A stretch of 64,000 nt of DNA from Taishania sp037189645 (GTDB lineage Bacteria > Bacteroidota > Bacteroidia > Flavobacteriales_D > Crocinitomicaceae). Shown here in pieces: positions 59,602 through 64,000 of this stretch. Each line of letters opens with the position of its first letter. The stretch's first letter is position 1. Both the position numbers and the translations under genes were made by a program. The stretch lies in NCBI GenBank assembly GCA_037189645.1, contig JBBCIY010000001.1:124001-188000 (forward strand), read 5' to 3'. A model generated the notes under the pieces. It was not told the origin of the DNA. It worked only from the letters and a program-made list of their open reading frames with translations, and did no database searches.

Positions 59602-59682
59602 GAGCAAACCATCTTTCTGTTCCTGGAAAATGTCTTCTTCTCTGTATATAAACAGAATGCCGAAAGCGACTTTCAATAACAA

Positions 59683-61743
59683 TTACTTAGCCAGGATATG
59701 GATGTGTTGATAGCTTCCCTTGTTTGTCAGAATTTTTAACAGATACGTTCCGTTTTGGAGGCCGGGAGCATCAACCAAATATTTTTCTGAATTAACTTTT
59801 CCGTCACTGAAAACGAGCTTTCCTTCAAGATTGTACATCTCGATCGCTTCTATGATCTCTTCCTGCGAGTGAATGTAAAACAACTCTCCCGAAGGATTGG
59901 GATAAATAATTGTACTCCCGGCTTTTTTATCAGTTAATGACAGCTGATTCGCGTTCGAAACCTGGATATTGTCCACGTAAACATTATTTCCTCCGGCAGA
60001 TTTGAAGCTGAAACGAACCAACAGGTCCTCCGTTAATTGAGAGCTGCTCAGGGGAACTTGCTGTTGCTGCCATTCATTTTCCGATCCGGGAACAAAAGGT
60101 ATCGTAACCGGATCTTCGACAGATTTCAGGGTTGTGGAGCCGATCAGCGTTCTCCTTAGGTTCCAGCTGATCCCGCAGTCAGTGGAGACGTATACGTAGA
60201 ACAGGTCGTTGTCAGCTATTGTTCTCTGCGCGTATGCAATATCGAAAGACACCACAGCGGAACTTAAGCCGGAAAGGTCAACGGGATGAAAGTAAAAATC
60301 ACTTGTAATTCCCGGAGCTGCTTCAAAATTGTTGACATAGATTGATCTGGAGGAACCGAACCCGGTAGCAGCGTTGAGCTCCCAGTTAAAGGGAGCATGG
60401 TTATCTGTAACGATGCATGTTGTTGTTTCATTTTCAAAGGTTTCTCTGTGAAAATGAGGAACACTTTCATCGGGAAGTATGGTAATGTAATCTTCGATGA
60501 TGATCTCTCTTTGTTCTCCGTTTCTTTCTACAGTTAATTTTACATCATATGTTCCGGGAGAACTGTATACAACCTTTGTGACAGAGTCGGTAGCAGAAGT
60601 TGCCGCACCCTCATAAAAATCCCATACTCTTGATTGGATTCCATGATAGGAGAGGTCAGAAAACAGGATGGTATCACCGATACAGGCGATTTGTTTGTCT
60701 GACTCGAACTTTGCGGCGCACAGGTAAAAAGTACCGTCGTCTGTACCCGTAGCGACCAGGTTTCCAGGCTGCCATAAATTATTCCTGTTTGCTACTGTTG
60801 AATTCAGACAGGCGTGCATCCTGGCTTTTTGCCCTTCGGTAAACATTCTTCCGCAGTAGGCGTAATCCATGTAATTTTGGACGTTGTCCAGCTCACCGCA
60901 TGTGTTACCAGATAGATTGCAGGTCTGCCACCCGATGGTGTTCGGTGTATCGGCTACATCATCGTCAAATGCACAGTTTCCCGGCTGGGCAACAGGCAGA
61001 TAATAGTAACCTGGAACGTTATTTCCTCCCCAGATATGCTGCAGGTTCAGAAAATGCCCGATCTCATGCGTTAATACTGTTCTTCTGAAATAATCGGAAG
61101 TACCGATCGTTCCGACATAGCTGTGCTGCATTACGATTCCGTCCCAGGCAGGAATGGTGTCGGCTGCGGATGGCAGTAACGCATGGCCGGCAAGCCCTGC
61201 AGCATCCTGACAAACGTATACATTCAGGTACTTGTCCGGTGGCCAGTGAATGAGTGATTTTACATCGTGATTCCCGGGAGAGGTCAGGGGAGAAACTGTT
61301 CGGGTGATTCCCGAAGTGCAGTTCCCATCCGGGTCCAGCTGCGCCAGCCTGAATTCAATCTCAATATCGGCAGCGATCGGTTTGAACTGGGCGACAATTT
61401 CATTGGTGTCGGGGTTCAGTTTCCTGAATTGAAGATTTACCTGTTTCAACGCATCGTGTATTTGCGCGTCGCTGATGTTCTCAGGTCCGTAATTGTGAAT
61501 GATATGAAAAACGACCGGGATGACGTAGGAAGCATCTGATTTGGAGGAACCGTTCCGGATGAAATTCCGGGTGTCTTCCTGGAGCCGGTTGTGCGCATTG
61601 ATGATGCCCTGGTTGTATTCCGGGTAGTTTTGAAACAACTCCTGGTGCATTTCATCAGTTTTGCACGGAAAACCCGTTGTCTGTGCAAAGAGAAAAGCAT
61701 TGAAAGAGAGGAACAGCACTGCTAATGGTGTAGTAATTTTCAT
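59683..61743 (-). CDS. M43 (pappalysin-type) zinc metalloprotease with T9SS type A sorting domain
   Basis: 686 residues. Signal peptide about 1-20. An M43 catalytic domain has HEIGHFLNLQH (H226, E227, H230, H236), with the glutamate as general base, and NVQNYMDYAYC as the Met-turn. Then come a PKD-like module (about 360-425, RVWDFYEGAATSATDSVTKVVYSSPGTYDVKLTV), a jelly-roll/MAM-like adhesion domain (about 450-605), and a T9SS type A sorting domain (IIYPNPSGELFYIHSQEE ... HIHILAK). Likely secreted to degrade proteins outside the cell. Confidence 0.92.
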   Translation of the reverse strand: MKITTPLAVLFLSFNAFLFAQTTGFPCKTDEMHQELFQNYPEYNQGIINAHNRLQEDTRNFIRNGSSKSDASYVIPVVFHIIHNYGPENISDAQIHDALKQVNLQFRKLNPDTNEIVAQFKPIAADIEIEFRLAQLDPDGNCTSGITRTVSPLTSPGNHDVKSLIHWPPDKYLNVYVCQDAAGLAGHALLPSAADTIPAWDGIVMQHSYVGTIGTSDYFRRTVLTHEIGHFLNLQHIWGGNNVPGYYYLPVAQPGNCAFDDDVADTPNTIGWQTCNLSGNTCGELDNVQNYMDYAYCGRMFTEGQKARMHACLNSTVANRNNLWQPGNLVATGTDDGTFYLCAAKFESDKQIACIGDTILFSDLSYHGIQSRVWDFYEGAATSATDSVTKVVYSSPGTYDVKLTVERNGEQREIIIEDYITILPDESVPHFHRETFENETTTCIVTDNHAPFNWELNAATGFGSSRSIYVNNFEAAPGITSDFYFHPVDLSGLSSAVVSFDIAYAQRTIADNDLFYVYVSTDCGISWNLRRTLIGSTTLKSVEDPVTIPFVPGSENEWQQQQVPLSSSQLTEDLLVRFSFKSAGGNNVYVDNIQVSNANQLSLTDKKAGSTIIYPNPSGELFYIHSQEEIIEAIEMYNLEGKLVFSDGKVNSEKYLVDAPGLQNGTYLLKILTNKGSYQHIHILAK

Positions 61744-61762
61744 AAATAAGTATTGAATCAGG

Positions 61763-61770
61763 CAAATTTA
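61763..61770 (-). promoter_or_regulatory. Promoter -7 box of the M43 protease gene
   Basis: Minus-strand TAAATTTG, exact consensus, 19 bp before the ATG at 61743. The remaining ~125 bp to the next gene hold nothing else clear. Confidence 0.5.
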
Positions 61771-61896
61771 CAGATTATTTTGGAAAGCTGTTCATTGTTT
61801 GAAATGAGCTGCCTGAAACAGGAAAATAAATTCCCGGTTCTTTCCAGATTCGGACCGTTACTTTGTAACCGGATAACGATTAAAGTAAAAGTAAAA

Positions 61897-62709
61897 TTGA
61901 ATACAAAAGCTCTGAAATACCTTGTACTGATGCTGGTAACGGTTGTGTTAACCGGAAATGTTTCCCTTTCCCAGATCACACCGCCGGGGTTAGGTGAAGC
62001 CAATACTGCTAACTGGCTGGCTTTCGGAATGAGGCAGAAGCTCGACACAGCCGATAAATGGCAGTCTGTATCTTACATCGGGATAGGAAGGAAAAGTAAC
62101 CCGGATAATTTCGACCCGTTGTTTAAACCTGCGATCATCGTTTTTAACCAGGAGTTCTACCACCAGTTTCATAAAAACTGGCAATATTCTTTCGCGTTGA
62201 GCTACCGCCGGCAGGATGAATACGCTGATGTTTTCCCTTTCGAACACGAACAGTACAGGGTCAAACAGGAATTAAGGGTGTATGGCAGAGTTGCTTATTG
62301 CTGGTTTCAAAGTGAAAGGATGAAACTGATCACAACCTTCCGACAGGATATACGGACATTCTATCACCCTGATTTTACATTTGAGAATGAAAATCTTCAG
62401 CTTCGGTCGAGATTGAGGCTGCAATTGACGGTTAATCTGAATAAAGCGAAGAATCAACGGCTTGTATTGAGTTCGGAGCAGCTGTTTTCAACAAGCAATG
62501 ACCTTGACCGGGGAAAATTTTCGGATTTCGGTTACCGTGAAAGCAGGTTCTCTGTGTATTATTCGTTAACACCAGTAAACCTTCCTCTTACCTTTAATAT
62601 CGGGTATATGAATAACCTGGTTACTGATGAAAGAACGTATGATGTTCATTACCTGGGGTTCGACATTGTTCTGAACAATCCTTTTCCCGGTAAATCGAAG
62701 AAAAGATAA
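61897..62709 (+). CDS. DUF2490-type outer-membrane beta-barrel protein
   Basis: 270 residues from a TTG start with signal peptide MNTKALKYLVLMLVTVVLTG (then NVSLSQ). The mature part is a beta-rich barrel: NWLAFGMRQKLDTADKWQSVSYIGIGRKS, then LRVYGRVAYCWF, LRSRLRLQLTVNL, RESRFSVYYSLTPV, matching the DUF2490 pattern with alternating polar/hydrophobic strands. Function unknown. Longer in-frame starts at 61753 and 61804 would place about 30-48 residues before the signal peptide. No ATG fits. Confidence 0.72.
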   Translation: MNTKALKYLVLMLVTVVLTGNVSLSQITPPGLGEANTANWLAFGMRQKLDTADKWQSVSYIGIGRKSNPDNFDPLFKPAIIVFNQEFYHQFHKNWQYSFALSYRRQDEYADVFPFEHEQYRVKQELRVYGRVAYCWFQSERMKLITTFRQDIRTFYHPDFTFENENLQLRSRLRLQLTVNLNKAKNQRLVLSSEQLFSTSNDLDRGKFSDFGYRESRFSVYYSLTPVNLPLTFNIGYMNNLVTDERTYDVHYLGFDIVLNNPFPGKSKKR

Positions 62710-62825
62710 AATAAGCTGGACGACAGTAGTTATTTGATGTGGTTCGATCTTGGTGATTTCAGCTTTTCAGCGATGGCTGCAAAGTGCTTCCCTATATTTT
62801 CGGTGATAATTTCTTTCTTTTGTCA

Positions 62826-62833
62826 TATCTTTG
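62826..62833 (+). promoter_or_regulatory. Promoter -7 box of dusB
   Basis: TATCTTTG followed by CACCC, exact consensus, 8 bp before the ATG at 62842; the mRNA would be nearly leaderless. The -33 element is unclear. Confidence 0.5.
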
Positions 62834-62841
62834 CACCCTGA

Positions 62842-63846
62842 ATGGTAAAGATCCGCGATATAGAACTGGGAGAATTCCCGCTGTTGCTTGCTCCCATGGA
62901 GGATGTGAGTGATCCTCCGTTTCGTGCATTGTGCAAGGAACACGGAGCAGACCTGATGTACACCGAATTTATCTCATCCGAAGGATTGATCCGTGATGCG
63001 GTAAAGAGTGTGCAAAAGCTGGATATTTTCGAATATGAGCGTCCTGTCGGTATCCAGATATTTGGCTCTGAGATCGAATCCATGCGCCAGTGCGCGGAGA
63101 TTATAGAGCGCGTAAACCCGGATATCATAGATATCAATTATGGATGCCCCGTTAAAAAGGTGGCATGCAAAGGAGCGGGAGCCGGGATCCTGCAGGATAT
63201 ACCGAAGATGGTAAGCATGACCGAAGCGATTGTAAAGCAGGTAAAGCTACCGGTAACCGTTAAGACAAGGCTTGGCTGGGATGACGATACCAAATACGTC
63301 GTTGAAGTAGCGGAACGGCTCCAGGATGTGGGAATTGAAGCGATCAGTATTCATGGCCGCACACGCAAACAGATGTACAAAGGAAATGCCGACTGGACAT
63401 TGATCGGGGAAGTGAAGAACAACCAGCGGATGCACATTCCCGTTTTCGGTAACGGAGACATTGATTCGCCTGAAAAAGCCCTGGAATATAGGAACCGGTA
63501 CGGTGTCGACGGCGTTATGATCGGTCGTGCAAGCATTGGTTATCCATGGATTTTTAACGAAATCAAGCACTTCATAAATACAGGTGCCCACCTGGAAAAA
63601 CCTACGATCCAGGATAGGGTAGAAGCAGCCCGGAGACATCTTGAAATGAGTATAAGATGGAAAGGAGAATCACTGGGGATTGCAGAGATGAAGCGCCATT
63701 ATACCAATTATTTCAAAGGAATCGCTCATTTCAAAGAATACCGGATGAAACTGGTGACAACGTTTGATCTGAATGAAATTTTACAGACGCTGAACGAGAT
63801 TGAGCAGAATGTAGAACAATTTTATTTTGCAAATGCAGGCGAATAA
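62842..63846 (+). CDS. dusB: tRNA-dihydrouridine synthase, DusB-like
   Basis: FMN enzyme that reduces uridine to dihydrouridine in tRNA. 334 residues with APMEDVSDPPFRALC near the start (flavin-binding loop), catalytic cysteine in INYGCPVKKVACKGAGAGIL, SIHGRTRKQMYKGNADW, GNGDIDSPEKAL and DGVMIGRASIGYPWIF. The fmt gene follows 16 bp later, probably in one operon. Confidence 0.94.
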   Translation: MVKIRDIELGEFPLLLAPMEDVSDPPFRALCKEHGADLMYTEFISSEGLIRDAVKSVQKLDIFEYERPVGIQIFGSEIESMRQCAEIIERVNPDIIDINYGCPVKKVACKGAGAGILQDIPKMVSMTEAIVKQVKLPVTVKTRLGWDDDTKYVVEVAERLQDVGIEAISIHGRTRKQMYKGNADWTLIGEVKNNQRMHIPVFGNGDIDSPEKALEYRNRYGVDGVMIGRASIGYPWIFNEIKHFINTGAHLEKPTIQDRVEAARRHLEMSIRWKGESLGIAEMKRHYTNYFKGIAHFKEYRMKLVTTFDLNEILQTLNEIEQNVEQFYFANAGE

Positions 63847-63862
63847 TTTTTCCGGTACCAGG

Positions 63863-64000
63863 ATGAAAGATTTACGGATTGTTTTTATGGGGACTCCCGA
63901 ATTTGCAGTAGCGATCCTGGATCGGTTGCTGCAGAACGGAGCTGATATTGTGGGAGTGGTTACCGCGCCGGACAAACCGGCGGGAAGAGGACTGCAACTG
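63863..64000 (+). CDS. fmt: Methionyl-tRNA formyltransferase (5' part; cut by window edge)
   Basis: First 46 codons of fmt: MKDLRIVFMGTPEFAVAIL, then VVTAPDKPAGRGLQL. The FMGTPEFAV and the PDKPAGRG segments are the formyl-THF-binding start of the family. It adds a formyl group to initiator Met-tRNA. The rest lies beyond the right edge. Confidence 0.93.
   Translation, partial: MKDLRIVFMGTPEFAVAILDRLLQNGADIVGVVTAPDKPAGRGLQL

Overview
The window looks like a chromosomal segment of a Bacteroidota bacterium, probably Flavobacteriales and possibly near Crocinitomicaceae/Fluviicola. That placement is inferred from gene content, not measured. Supporting signs are type IX secretion (T9SS) sorting domains on several large exported proteins, a TonB receptor of the carboxypeptidase-regulatory type, DUF5686, DUF4286 and DUF779 families, the eukaryote/archaeal-like ProS, and promoters of the Bacteroidota form TAnnTTTG. 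Shine-Dalgarno sequences are largely absent. I see no rRNA, tRNA, CRISPR array, prophage or transposase gene.

Layout. 1-9.5 kb: rsgA (cut by the left edge) and tsaD on the minus strand, diverging from a very large tamB-like gene, then a truncated haemoglobin, an OmpA-family protein and purM. 9.5-15.8 kb: a carboxypeptidase-regulatory-domain protein and a deoC / aldehyde dehydrogenase / half-length aldehyde dehydrogenase cluster, split by two AT-rich ORFs of unknown function. 15.8-25 kb: yaaA, an RluA-type pseudouridine synthase with panB, a DJ-1/PfpI protein, a metallo-hydrolase, a transglutaminase-like protein, a flippase, and pdhC with pdhA. 25-33.4 kb: a TonB-dependent receptor, a lipoprotein, the tatC-DUF5686-lptB cluster, pdxJ and rpmH. 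33.5-38 kb: an Mrp-type ATPase overlapping a NifU-like protein, then DUF779-acoD with a divergent AraC-family regulator. 38-48 kb: a conserved helical protein, an OMPP1/FadL-like porin with a Gly/Tyr-rich lipoprotein, proS, an ArsR-type regulator, nth without its iron-sulphur cysteines, and a T9SS-sorted serine hydrolase. 48-64 kb: fabF, an ECF sigma factor paired with an unusual membrane protein, ndk, a LamG/PKD T9SS cargo, ispD, a phosphodiester-glycosidase / lysozyme-like pair, rsmA, an M43 metalloprotease, a DUF2490 protein, dusB and the start of fmt.

How genes may work together. DeoC makes acetaldehyde from deoxyribose-5-phosphate, and the adjacent dehydrogenase could oxidise it. AcoD offers a second acetaldehyde route, apparently controlled by the divergent AraC regulator through two direct repeats 21 bp apart. 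Envelope functions dominate the rest: TamB, LptB, TatC, TonB receptor, OmpA, flippase and T9SS cargo.

The least explained signals are: (1) six intergenic copies of a palindromic element built on ATATCGCAATATTGCGATAT; (2) an ECF sigma factor next to an inner-membrane protein that ends in a domain resembling the T9SS type B sorting domain; (3) the half-length ALDH without a catalytic domain beside a full one; (4) Nth without its Fe-S ligands; (5) a group of genes whose predicted transcription start lies only a few bases from the start codon.
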